From contig DASWHD010000237.1 in NCBI GenBank assembly GCA_036393335.1, positions 1-22,376 of the forward strand: a stretch of DNA of 22,376 nt, read 5' to 3'. Shown piece by piece: positions 1 to 6,362 of the stretch. The DNA comes from DASWHD01 sp036393335 (lineage in GTDB: Bacteria; CG2-30-53-67; CG2-30-70-394). The notes below the pieces were generated by a model. It did not search any database. It was not told the DNA's origin and was given only the letters and a program-made list of their open reading frames with translations. Made by a program: the position numbers and the translations under genes. Each line of letters starts with the position of its first letter. The first letter of the stretch is position 1.

Positions 1-299
1 GCAGCGAACAGTCGGTCGGCCTCGGTCTCGTTCGGCACGGTCAATGAAAGCGAAAAACCCTGAAAGCCGGGCTGCCCCGTACACATGCCATCGGAGGCCA
101 TCACGACAGACTCGCCGATGCGCAAACTCGTATGCATGACCTTGCTCTCGCAACCGGGCGGGAGCATGCCGGCTGGGGGCGGTTCGGGGCTGTCTCTGTA
201 GCGCATCAGCATGGTGACTTCGGCGCCAAGCGCGTGGCGGTAGAATGCGACCGCCTCTTCGCAACGGCCTTCGAAAAACAGATAGGGTTGGATCCACAT
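1..299 (-). CDS. PhnB-like VOC (glyoxalase/bleomycin-resistance fold) protein, partial
   Basis: The minus strand reads MWIQPYLFFEGRCEEAVAFY, the typical N-terminus of PhnB/YjdN-type proteins of the vicinal oxygen chelate superfamily. The frame stays open through a core ending FSLSLTVPNETEADRLFAA, where the window cuts it off. About 99 residues are visible of a family usually 135-150 long, so the C-terminal betaalphabetabetabeta module lies outside. The ATG at 299 is preceded by AAGGAG five bases upstream (positions 310-305 on the minus strand), which fixes the start. The family has no single reaction; members are small cytosolic dimers, often of unknown substrate. Family assignment is confident, substrate unknown. 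Confidence 0.85.
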   Translation of the reverse strand, partial: MWIQPYLFFEGRCEEAVAFYRHALGAEVTMLMRYRDSPEPPPAGMLPPGCESKVMHTSLRIGESVVMASDGMCTGQPGFQGFSLSLTVPNETEADRLFA

Positions 300-418
300 G
301 GCATCTCCTTGGCTTGGAGTGGAGGGAGCGGTTCGTGGGCGAACGCTGTTGCCCTCAGTCGTTTGGGCGAACCCGAAATCGACAACCCGTTCGCGCAATT
401 TTGCAGCTCGGCCAACCG

Positions 419-889
419 CTACTTGACGATCTTCCAACTGCCGTCCGCCTGCCGGCAGGCGGTGCCGTAGACCTGCTGCGGCTCGCCGCCGACTTCGGCG
501 ACCATCGTGAACTCACGGCACGGCCCTTCGGCGGTCTCGTAGGTGCGGGTCGGCGTCACCGTGTAGGTGGTCTGCTGGTCGGGGTTGCGCCAGGTCGTCG
601 CCTGCCCCGTGGGCTTATATTCCAGGGCTTCGGCGGTGCGGACACGGTCCTGCTCATCCATGTGTCGGCCGATGTTGGCACCGACCTGCGAGCCGAGCAG
701 CGCACCCAGGACGATGGCCACCATGCGCCCCCGGCCGCCGCCCACGGCGGAACCGGCGGCCGCGCCGGCTGCGCCGCCGATGAGGGTGCCGGACTGCTCC
801 TGGTTCATGGCGCAGCCGGAGAGCATGCCGGTGGAAACCAAGGCTGCGGAAAGCGTGAACACCACTGCGACAACGAATCTGCGTTTCAT
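419..889 (-). CDS. Glycine-zipper outer-membrane lipoprotein (17 kDa surface antigen / RT0821-Lpp0805-like)
   Basis: 156 residues. The N-terminus MKRRFVVAVVFTLSAALVSTGMLSGC is a lipoprotein signal peptide with an LSGC lipobox near residues 23-26. Residues about 35-75 are a glycine zipper (GGAAGAAAGSAVGGG, then IVLGALLGSQVGANIG followed by RHMDEQD), the hallmark of the Rick_17kDa/glycine-zipper 2TM family. The C-terminal half is the usual small beta-rich domain, with a conserved CREF and a GTACRQADGSWKI ending. I chose the ATG at 889 because it directly precedes the signal peptide and has AAAGGG six bases upstream (900-894 region). An in-frame longer reading adds 63 residues without lipoprotein logic and was discarded. 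It is likely anchored in the outer membrane; the exact role is not known. The gene is monocistronic in appearance. Confidence 0.9.
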   Translation of the reverse strand: MKRRFVVAVVFTLSAALVSTGMLSGCAMNQEQSGTLIGGAAGAAAGSAVGGGRGRMVAIVLGALLGSQVGANIGRHMDEQDRVRTAEALEYKPTGQATTWRNPDQQTTYTVTPTRTYETAEGPCREFTMVAEVGGEPQQVYGTACRQADGSWKIVK

Positions 890-893
890 GGCG

Positions 894-923
894 ACCCTTT
901 CTTCAATCACGTTGAATTTTATA
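894..923 (-). promoter_or_regulatory. Putative -10 element and RBS of the glycine-zipper lipoprotein gene
   Basis: On the minus strand TGTATAAAAT (-10-like TATAAA at 923-918) lies about 30 bases before the ATG at 889, and AAAGGGT (900-894) is the ribosome binding site. No convincing -35 hexamer is seen 16-18 bases further upstream, so this may be an extended -10 type promoter or an activator-dependent one. Confidence 0.4.
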
Positions 924-1222
924 CATCCTGACGGGAAATTTCTTTTCCTGGGTTGGCCGCGAGGGCCGTGGGGAGTATTGGGATTGGGGAAACTGGGCGG
1001 CAGCCGGGGAGCCTTCTCGCGAACCGGAGCCCGTGCCGAGCCCGTGTACGGATCCCCTGCGGATCTTCCCGCGAGCATACGCGGTGCCAGGCCGGGGGAG
1101 CCCCGGGCTACACGCCGGGGATTCGATAAAGGGTCTTATGGAAACAACGGGGTAACTCATGAAGACCGTGGGCACCTGCGCGCGTCAAGCCCGGTGGACA
1201 ACTCTCTCTTTGGGGGGATTGT
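900..1222. other. Intergenic stretch without a supported gene
   Basis: Apart from the promoter of the lipoprotein gene at its left edge, no coding frame here has a credible start, composition or recognisable protein. The stretch around 1087-1125 is rich in GC palindromic fragments, but no hairpin followed by a T-run is present. It leads into the GAGAC-containing repeat at 1222-1247. Confidence 0.4.
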
Positions 1223-1714
1223 TCAAATTTGAGACCGATGGACAGGCAGGGTATCACAGGATAAGACGGTGGTCGGGGCCGTCACGGCCCTTGGGCAGCG
1301 TAGGGAGGTGACCTTCCAGCGCTTGGAGCCAGCGTTGAAAGAGGATGTCGTCCTCGGGAAGGAGCCGACCGGCGGCCTGCATCCGGCCGCCACAGCGCCC
1401 GCACTCAGGGGATCGATACCGTCGATACTCCACACCCACACGGCGATCAGCGGTGAACTAGCCCGCTGGAGGGGGTAGTAACGCCGGGAAATTGCGCGCT
1501 TTGGGCCGTACGGTTGGCGGCGTGGCGACTCACCCCCATGGAGTCCAGCGATATGGTCACACCGGCGGCTAGCCCGAGCAATCCTTAACCGGGCGATCCC
1601 CAAGCCTTGGGCCTCGCTTCGCAACCGCTCGACCAGCGCGCCTATAGCCGAGGGTGGCAGGGGCCACCGGAGTGAAAGCCACACTGGCATTCCACAGCAC
1701 TGGGCACCAACCAC
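1223..1714 (-). pseudogene. Possible degraded coding region, unidentified
   Basis: Open minus-strand frames cover this stretch, but protein-like segments lie in different frames. One is an amphipathic segment, LPPSAIGALVERLRSEAQGL, near 1620-1680. Another is a Cys-rich segment with SPECGRCGGRMQ and LLPEDDILFQRWLQALEGHL, near 1290-1410. The CxxC-type pair recalls zinc-ribbon ends of some transposases, but I could not assign a family. It sits beside toxin-antitoxin genes and a GAGAC repeat, as a mobile-element relic would. Equally, it may simply be non-coding high-GC sequence with chance open frames. Confidence 0.2.
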
Positions 1715-1828
1715 CCGTGACTGTCGTCGGGGGAGAGGGGACTTGCTGCCAGCGGTCGGTGGCCCGCCCCCTCTCCCCGCGACCGATCGGAGGTAGCTGT
1801 TTCGGCCCCGTCTGGGCGGGCCTCACGC

Positions 1829-1868
1829 TTGACCCGTCACTTGAATCAGACTAGGCTAACAGCCTAGT
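1829..1868 (+). promoter_or_regulatory. Promoter and palindromic operator of the first toxin-antitoxin operon
   Basis: TTGACC (1829-1834) is a good -35. After 17 bases, TAGGCT (1852-1857) can serve as -10. The -10 lies inside a perfect inverted repeat, ACTAGGCT-AAC-AGCCTAGT (1850-1868), with 8-bp arms and a 3-bp spacer. A palindrome over the -10, about 30 bases before the antitoxin ATG, is the expected arrangement for autorepression by the antitoxin or toxin-antitoxin complex. The site is seen directly; its role is inferred. Confidence 0.6.
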
Positions 1869-1896
1869 TTGTTCAGAAGACTATTTGGGAGTAGCC

Positions 1897-2142
1897 ATGG
1901 CCATCCAGGTCGGTGCCTTCGAGGCCAAGACCCACCTGTCGCGGTTGCTCGCGGCGGTGGAGCGGGGGGAGCAGGTGACCATCACGCGGCGGGGGAGGCC
2001 GATCGCCGTCTTGGTGTCGCCGGAGGTGGTCCGGCGGGACGAGGCGATGGGGGTCATTGCCGAGCTGGCGGCCCTGCGCGCCCGCACCCGCCCGGGCCCC
2101 GAATCCATTGCCGAGCTACGTGACGAGGGGCGACGCCGGTGA
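1897..2142 (+). CDS. Type II antitoxin, Phd/YefM family (VapB-like)
   Basis: 81 residues beginning MAIQVGAFEAKTHLSRLLAA. This is the Phd/YefM fold signature, followed by VERGEQVTITRRGRPIAVLVS, with the charged and probably disordered C-terminal tail (residues 50-81) that wraps the toxin. The ATG at 1897 is favoured over an in-frame TTG at 1885 because GGGAG (1887-1891) gives a proper ribosome binding site. The gene overlaps the toxin start by four bases (GTGA, 2139-2142), so translation is coupled. The N-terminal half should bind DNA and repress the operon through the palindrome at 1850-1868; the C-terminal half should neutralise the PIN toxin. Confidence 0.88.
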   Translation: MAIQVGAFEAKTHLSRLLAAVERGEQVTITRRGRPIAVLVSPEVVRRDEAMGVIAELAALRARTRPGPESIAELRDEGRRR

Positions 2143-2555
2143 GCCGCATGGTCGTCGATGGCTCGGTCACCGGGGCGTGGTGCCTGCGCGACGAGCACAA
2201 CGCCGCAGCGGACAGCATTCTGGCGGTGGTGGCGGAACGCGGCGGAGTCGTCCCCGCCTTATGGCCTGCGGAGATGGCGAACATCCTCGTCATGGCCGAG
2301 CGGCGGGGGCGGATCACGCCCGCCGACGCGGAGCGGTCCGTCGAGCTTCTCCGCAGGCTACCCCTCACCATCGAGCCCGCCGACGGTGAAACCCTCGGCC
2401 GCACCCGGGCGCTGGCGCGGGAACACGGTCTCACCGCCTACGACGCCTGGTACCTGGAGTTGGCCATCCGTCTCGCCCTCCCCCTGGCCACCTTCGACGG
2501 GGCACTGGAGGCCGCCGCCCAGGGGGCCGGAGTCCCCCTGACGACCGGCGCCTGA
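2139..2555 (+). CDS. Type II toxin, PIN-domain ribonuclease (VapC-like)
   Basis: 138 residues, GTG start at 2139 overlapping the antitoxin stop. The PIN acidic residues are all present: D7 (VVDGSV), E45 (PAEMAN), D102 (AYDAWYLELA) and D120 (ATFDGALE). They coordinate Mg2+/Mn2+ for single-strand RNA cleavage. The length is normal for VapC. An in-frame ATG at 2148 is an alternative start that would remove three residues but keep the first Asp. It is predicted to be a cytosolic endoribonuclease, silent while bound to the upstream antitoxin. The RNA target (tRNA or rRNA loop in known VapCs) cannot be read from sequence. The gene looks intact. Confidence 0.9.
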   Translation: MSRMVVDGSVTGAWCLRDEHNAAADSILAVVAERGGVVPALWPAEMANILVMAERRGRITPADAERSVELLRRLPLTIEPADGETLGRTRALAREHGLTAYDAWYLELAIRLALPLATFDGALEAAAQGAGVPLTTGA

Positions 2556-2597
2556 CGGGCCGGAGACGACGGCCCTGCAGCGCGCGGCGCCCGACGA

Positions 2598-3070
2598 CTA
2601 TTTCGCTCCCTTGATTCCCGGCCGGGGCCGACGGAGGGCGATCCTGGCCCGGGCCACCAGCCCGTCGCCGTTGCCGTCCGCGAAGTTCACGAACAGGAAG
2701 GTCGTGGCGTCGTTCAGCACGGGAACGGGACCGCGTCGGTCCCCAGGAAGGACTCGAAGGTGGTGTCGACGCGGGTGTCGAAGCCGAGGTTGAAGGCGAT
2801 GCTCGGGTCCCGGTCGCTCTGCCAGCCGAAGAGGTCGAGCCCGGCGAACAAGTTGCTGTGGAGGAGCAGGGTGGTAACGCTGGTCCAGATGTCAGCGGCG
2901 CGGTCGAGCCGCTCCGGTGTCGGCAGCGGACCGAGGATCGGCGCGTCGCCCGGCGTGAAGGAGTCGTTGTACCCGTCCTGCAAGCTTCCCTGGCCGATCG
3001 GCTGGCCCAGTTCGTTCACCTTCTCCACGGTCTCGGTGGGGAGGCCGACCGTCTCCTGGAGGCCGACCAC
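2598..3070 (-). pseudogene. Frameshifted remnant gene, unidentified family
   Basis: A minus-strand frame from a GTG at 3070 gives 118 well-formed residues, including TPERLDRAADIWTSVTTLLL and SIAFNLGFDTRVDTTFESFL, and ends at a stop near 2714. Directly after TDAVPFP the sense continues in another frame as VLNDATTFLFVNFADGNGDG then LVARARIAL, to a TAG at 2598-2600. Restoring one C in the CCC run near 2721 would join the two into roughly 157 residues. Upstream, a further fragment (PAFGLVLTGSA) lies in yet another frame and no convincing start exists, so the 5' end also appears damaged. I do not recognise the family. A sequencing indel could explain the 3' break but not the missing 5' end. Confidence 0.5.
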
Positions 3071-3149
3071 CTTGTCAACCCTGAAGAACCCGGCGGCCGG
3101 TCGGGCGCGCGCTCCCGGTCAGCACCAGGCCGAAGGCGGGCGTCCAACG

Positions 3150-3201
3150 TTGAGACAAGCCGTGTCTCAAATTGAGATGGACATGGTTGCAAATGGAGAC
3201 A
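3150..3201. repeat. Cluster of GAGACA/TGTCTC repeats with a perfect palindrome
   Basis: TTGAGACA-AGCCG-TGTCTCAA (3150-3170) is a perfect 8-bp inverted repeat. Its right arm is reused in a second palindrome, TCTCAA-A-TTGAGA (3165-3177), and a further related motif, TGGAGACA, follows at 3194-3201. Such overlapping short repeats resemble either an array of regulator binding sites or the multiple terminal repeats of IS21-type insertion sequences. Neither can be decided here. The cluster lies between the remnant gene and the second toxin-antitoxin operon. Confidence 0.5.
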
Positions 3202-3255
3202 AGGTTCCGCCTCCCGCAGGGATCTTGGGCGGCGTTTCGGTATGCGGAGTGGCAA

Positions 3256-3285
3256 ATTGACCATGATCATTGACCATGGTACGTT
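3256..3285 (+). promoter_or_regulatory. Direct-repeat operator/promoter of the second toxin-antitoxin operon
   Basis: ATTGACCATG occurs twice, at 3256-3265 and 3269-3278, with a 13-bp period, and TGATCA and CCATGG palindromes lie within the array. The first copy contains TTGACC (3257-3262), a fair -35; a weak -10 (TACGTT, 3280-3285) follows at 17 bases. The array ends 26 bases before the antitoxin ATG, a typical place for autoregulation. Its design differs from the inverted-repeat operator of the first operon, so cross-regulation is not expected. Confidence 0.5.
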
Positions 3286-3303
3286 CGCCATGACGGAGGA
3301 TCT

Positions 3304-3546
3304 ATGCAGATTGTGCCCATCTCCAAGTTCAAGGCGACCTGCCTGGCGCTGCTCGAGAAGGTGCGCGAGACCGGTGAGCCGATCCTGGTGACCCGGCGGG
3401 GTGAGCCGGTGGCGGAGGTGATCCCGCCCCCCGCGGGTGCCGCAGACGCGGGGTGGCTCGGCGCCATGGCGGGCCGGGGTCGGATCGTGGGGGACATCGT
3501 CTCGCCCCCCCTCGATGAGCAGGAGTGGGAGGCGCTCGGGCCGTGA
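3304..3546 (+). CDS. Type II antitoxin, Phd/YefM family
   Basis: 80 residues beginning MQIVPISKFKATCLALLEKV, then RETGEPILVTRRGEPVAEVI: the Phd/YefM DNA-binding domain, including the usual ITRRGxPxA-like beta strand. The C-terminal part (GRGRIVGDIVSPPLDEQEWEAL) matches the toxin-binding tail found with the LLLDTHxFLW class of PIN toxins. GGAGGA sits five bases before the ATG. The stop overlaps the toxin start as GTGA (3543-3546). It probably represses from the direct repeats at 3256-3278. It shares the fold but little sequence with the antitoxin at 1897-2142, so the two modules are not a recent duplication. Confidence 0.88.
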   Translation: MQIVPISKFKATCLALLEKVRETGEPILVTRRGEPVAEVIPPPAGAADAGWLGAMAGRGRIVGDIVSPPLDEQEWEALGP

Positions 3547-3938
3547 ACCTCCTGCTCGACACCCACATCTTCTTGTGGAGCGTGCTCGAGCCCTCACGCC
3601 CCACTCCGGCGGTAAGAGAGGCGTTGACGAACGGCGACAACGCCCTATGGCTCTCGCCGATCTCGCTGTGGGAGGTATTGGTCCTGGCGGAGAAGGGGAG
3701 GCTCGAGCTCGATACCGAACCGGAGGCGTGGGCCCGGACGGCCCTGAAGCAGTGCCCCGTGCGCGAAGCCGCCCTCACCCATGCGGTCACCCTGGCCTGC
3801 CAGAGGGTGACGCTGCCGCACGGCGACCCGGCCGATCGCCTCCTTGCCGCCACGGCGCTGGTGCGCAACCTCACCCTGGTCACCGCCGACCGCCGCCTCA
3901 TCGACACCCCGGAGATCACGGTCCTCGCCAACCGGTAG
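3543..3938 (+). CDS. Type II toxin, PIN-domain ribonuclease (LLLDTHIFLW class)
   Basis: 131 residues starting MNLLLDTHIFLWSVLEP at the GTG in 3543. The alternative start at 3525 is rejected because it would overlap the antitoxin and add a non-conserved leader. PIN residues: D6, E44 (SLWEVLVL), the HGDPADRLLAATA block (D95 and D98) and D116 (TADRRLI). This class is regularly paired with Phd-type antitoxins, as here. It is predicted to be a metal-dependent RNase held inactive by the product of 3304-3546. All active-site acids are kept, so the gene is likely functional. Confidence 0.92.
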   Translation: MNLLLDTHIFLWSVLEPSRPTPAVREALTNGDNALWLSPISLWEVLVLAEKGRLELDTEPEAWARTALKQCPVREAALTHAVTLACQRVTLPHGDPADRLLAATALVRNLTLVTADRRLIDTPEITVLANR

Positions 3939-4162
3939 GCCGTGCCCGGCGCCGTTGCTTGTGGCGCGGGAGCCGGCGGTGGTTCGACGCCTTGACCGTC
4001 GCCCACCGCTTTGTCCATGCCTGCCCGGGAAAGGGCTGGGAGGCGAGAGCGTGGCCGCTCGAGGCCTCGCCAACGTGGAGATCTAGCAACGGTTACGTTG
4101 GGCTGGGGGATTCGGGTATAAAGCCCGGGCTTCGTCCCTTGTCCAGCCGCGAGGAAGAGACC

Positions 4163-5554
4163 ATGGAATTCCGTACTGAATCCGACACGATGGGTCAGAT
4201 GCAGGTCCCGGCCGACCGGTACTACGGCGCCCAGACCGCGCGCTCGCTGATGAACTTTAAGATCGGCGGCGAGCGCTTTCCCCGGGAGGTGATCTACGCC
4301 CTGGGCATCCTCAAGAAGGCCGCGGCCCTGGTGAACCGGGAGCTGGGCACCCTGCCGGCGGACAAGGCCGACCTCATCGTGCGCGCCGCCGACGAGGTGA
4401 TCGCGGGCCAGCTCGACGACCACTTCCCCCTGGTGGTGTGGCAGACCGGCTCCGGCACCCAGACCAACATGAATACCAACGAGGTGATCGCCAACCGCGC
4501 CATCGAGCTGGCCGGGGGCAAGCTCGGCAGCAAGGATCCGATCCACCCCAACGACCACGTCAACCGCGCCCAGTCCTCCAACGACACCTTCCCCACCGCC
4601 ATGCACATCGCCGCGGTGCGCCAGATCCACGATCGATTGATCCCGATGGTGACCAGGCTGCGCGATGCCCTGGCGGCCAAGGCCAAGGCCTTCCAGGACA
4701 TCGCCAAGATCGGCCGTACCCACCTCATGGACGCCACGCCCCTGACCCTGGGCGACGAGTTCTCCGGCTATACCCAGCAGCTCACCAACGGCCTGGCGCG
4801 CATCGCCGGCTGCCTGCCGCGGCTGTGCGAGCTGGCCCTGGGCGGTACCGCCGTGGGCACCGGGTTGAACACCCACCCCGAGTTCGCCGCGCGCGGCGCC
4901 GCGAAGATCGCCCAACTCACCGGCCTGCCCTTCACCTCGGCCCCCAGCAAGTTCGAGGCCCTCGCCGCCCACGATGCGGTGGTGGAGGCGAGCGGGGTGA
5001 TGAAGACCCTCGCCTGCTCGCTGATGAAGATCGCCAACGACATCCGCTGGCTCGGCTCCGGGCCGCGCTGCGGCCTCGGCGAGATCGCCCTGCCGGCCAA
5101 CGAGCCCGGCTCCTCGATCATGCCCGGCAAGGTGAACCCGACCCAGGCGGAGGCGATGACCATGGTGTGCTGCCAGGTGATTGGCAACGACACGGCGATC
5201 AACGTGGCCGGGGCCTCGGGCAACTTCGAGCTGAACGTCTACAAGCCGGTGATGATCCACAACCTGCTCCAGTCGATCCGGCTGCTGGCCGACGCCTGCG
5301 AGTCGTTCGCCGACCACTGCGTGGTGGGGATCGAGCCCAACCACGAGCGCATCGCGGAGCTGCTCAACCGCTCCCTGATGCTGGTCACGGCCCTCAACCC
5401 CCACGTGGGCTACGACAACGCGGCCAAGATCGCCAAGCAGGCCCATGCCGACGGCACCTCCCTGAAGGAGGCCGCCCTCGCCCTCGGCCTCGTCACCGCC
5501 GAGCAGTTCGACCAGTGGGTACGGCCGCAGGACATGCTCGGCCCGCGCCGCTGA
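4163..5554 (+). CDS. fumC: Fumarate hydratase class II (fumarase C)
   Basis: 463 residues, the normal length for class II fumarase, a cytosolic homotetramer that interconverts fumarate and L-malate in the TCA cycle without an Fe-S cluster. The N-terminus is MEFRTESDTMGQMQVPADRYYGAQT. Signature blocks are QTGSGTQTNMNTNEVIANRA, HPNDHVNRAQSSNDTFPTAMH, GRTHLMDATPLTLGDEFSGY with the catalytic-base His, and GSSIMPGKVNPTQ with the catalytic Ser at residue 318, as in E. coli FumC. GAGGAAGAG precedes the ATG. The coding frame runs open far upstream, but only from 4163 is it conserved. The start of the next gene is 65 bases downstream. Nothing looks damaged. The oxygen-stable class II form suits aerobic or stress conditions, but the sequence alone does not show regulation. 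Confidence 0.97.
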   Translation: MEFRTESDTMGQMQVPADRYYGAQTARSLMNFKIGGERFPREVIYALGILKKAAALVNRELGTLPADKADLIVRAADEVIAGQLDDHFPLVVWQTGSGTQTNMNTNEVIANRAIELAGGKLGSKDPIHPNDHVNRAQSSNDTFPTAMHIAAVRQIHDRLIPMVTRLRDALAAKAKAFQDIAKIGRTHLMDATPLTLGDEFSGYTQQLTNGLARIAGCLPRLCELALGGTAVGTGLNTHPEFAARGAAKIAQLTGLPFTSAPSKFEALAAHDAVVEASGVMKTLACSLMKIANDIRWLGSGPRCGLGEIALPANEPGSSIMPGKVNPTQAEAMTMVCCQVIGNDTAINVAGASGNFELNVYKPVMIHNLLQSIRLLADACESFADHCVVGIEPNHERIAELLNRSLMLVTALNPHVGYDNAAKIAKQAHADGTSLKEAALALGLVTAEQFDQWVRPQDMLGPRR

Positions 5555-5619
5555 ACCGGAGTCCTTGCCACGGCCGGCCAATGCGCGCATCGACGGCGAC
5601 AGAGGGGCGGGTGTCCTAG

Positions 5620-6297
5620 ATGAGCGGAGAGACCTCCGCGGCGCCCGTGAAGCACGGCCTGCGGGTGGCGATCCTCGCCTACGGCCCCCTGGCGGTGGAT
5701 CCGGGCGACGAGCTGGCGGCCCTGACCCGTGAGCGCGTTCAACTCTACCGCACGCCGTTCGCCGTCGAGTACGCGCGCCTCTCACCCCATCGTGGCCAGG
5801 GGCCGGTGCTTGCCGTCGTCCCCGCGGAGGAGGGGGATCCGGTGGAGGGCTGCCTCCTGCTCATGAACGAGGGCGTCTCGGTGGAGACCGCCACCCGCGC
5901 CCTGTGGCGCGGCGAGACCCACCAGATCGACAGGAAAAAGCTCCCCCTCGGCGCCGAGCGGCGCCACATCCAGCTCACCACCCGGCTGCCGGAGGCCGAC
6001 GCGGTGCTCTACTGGGCCGCGCCGAGCAACTACCCGCGGCCCGACGCCGCCGGCCTGGCGCGCCGCGCCATCGACTCGGCCCGCGGCCCGGCCGGTGCCG
6101 AGCGCAAGGACGGCATCTCCTACCTGGCCCAGGCGGTGGCGGCGGGCGTCCGCACCCGCCTCACCGACGCCTACGTTACCGCGGTCCTGGAACAGACCGG
6201 CGCCGCGGACCTGGAAGCCGCCTGGCAGTGGTGCCGCAGCCAGCCGCGCAGCGAGGCGCCCCCCGAGGCCGAGCCGAGCGCCGCGGCGGAGACCTGA
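5620..6297 (+). CDS. Conserved-looking hypothetical protein, possibly gamma-glutamylcyclotransferase-like fold
   Basis: 225 residues, cytosolic, no signal peptide or membrane segment. The first half reads LRVAILAYGPLAVDPGDEL, then LYRTPFAVEYARLSPHRGQG, PVLAVVPAEEGDPVEGCLLL and MNEG. The early YGPL, the substrate-like loop and the xPVxGxLxxM strand faintly recall gamma-glutamylcyclotransferase-like (BtrG/GGCT) proteins; this is a hunch from pattern, not a match. The C-terminal half (residues 115-210) is mostly helical and contains SYLAQAVAAGVRTRLTDAYV and a Trp-rich DLEAAWQWCRS; it ends in an Ala/Pro/Glu tail. It lies 65 bases after fumC on the same strand and may be co-transcribed. It converges on the regulator gene that ends at 6363. 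The start ATG is weakly supported by GAGGGGCGGG upstream. Confidence 0.75.
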   Translation: MSGETSAAPVKHGLRVAILAYGPLAVDPGDELAALTRERVQLYRTPFAVEYARLSPHRGQGPVLAVVPAEEGDPVEGCLLLMNEGVSVETATRALWRGETHQIDRKKLPLGAERRHIQLTTRLPEADAVLYWAAPSNYPRPDAAGLARRAIDSARGPAGAERKDGISYLAQAVAAGVRTRLTDAYVTAVLEQTGAADLEAAWQWCRSQPRSEAPPEAEPSAAAET

Positions 6298-6362
6298 ACC
6301 CCGAGCAAGATTCGCTGCGAATGGGCGCAAACCAACGCTGCGACACCCTGCTCGGTGCCGTA

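Noticed and set aside
1223..1714. Transposase gene
   Set aside because: Only a CxxC-like fragment in shifting frames is visible; no DDE motif or conserved block was recognised, so it is kept only as a low-confidence degraded region.
3256..3278. Start of a CRISPR-like repeat array (ATTGACCATG copies)
   Set aside because: Only two 10-bp copies with 3-bp spacing; no spacer-sized intervals and no cas genes.
4438..5619. Long alternative-frame reading inside fumC
   Set aside because: Arg/Pro/Gly-rich shadow of the conserved fumarase frame, no domain logic.
3329..5785. Long open frame antisense to the second toxin-antitoxin pair, fumC and the next gene
   Set aside because: It is the complement of well-supported genes; its Gly/His/Arg/Val-rich composition is typical of antisense frames in high-GC codon usage.
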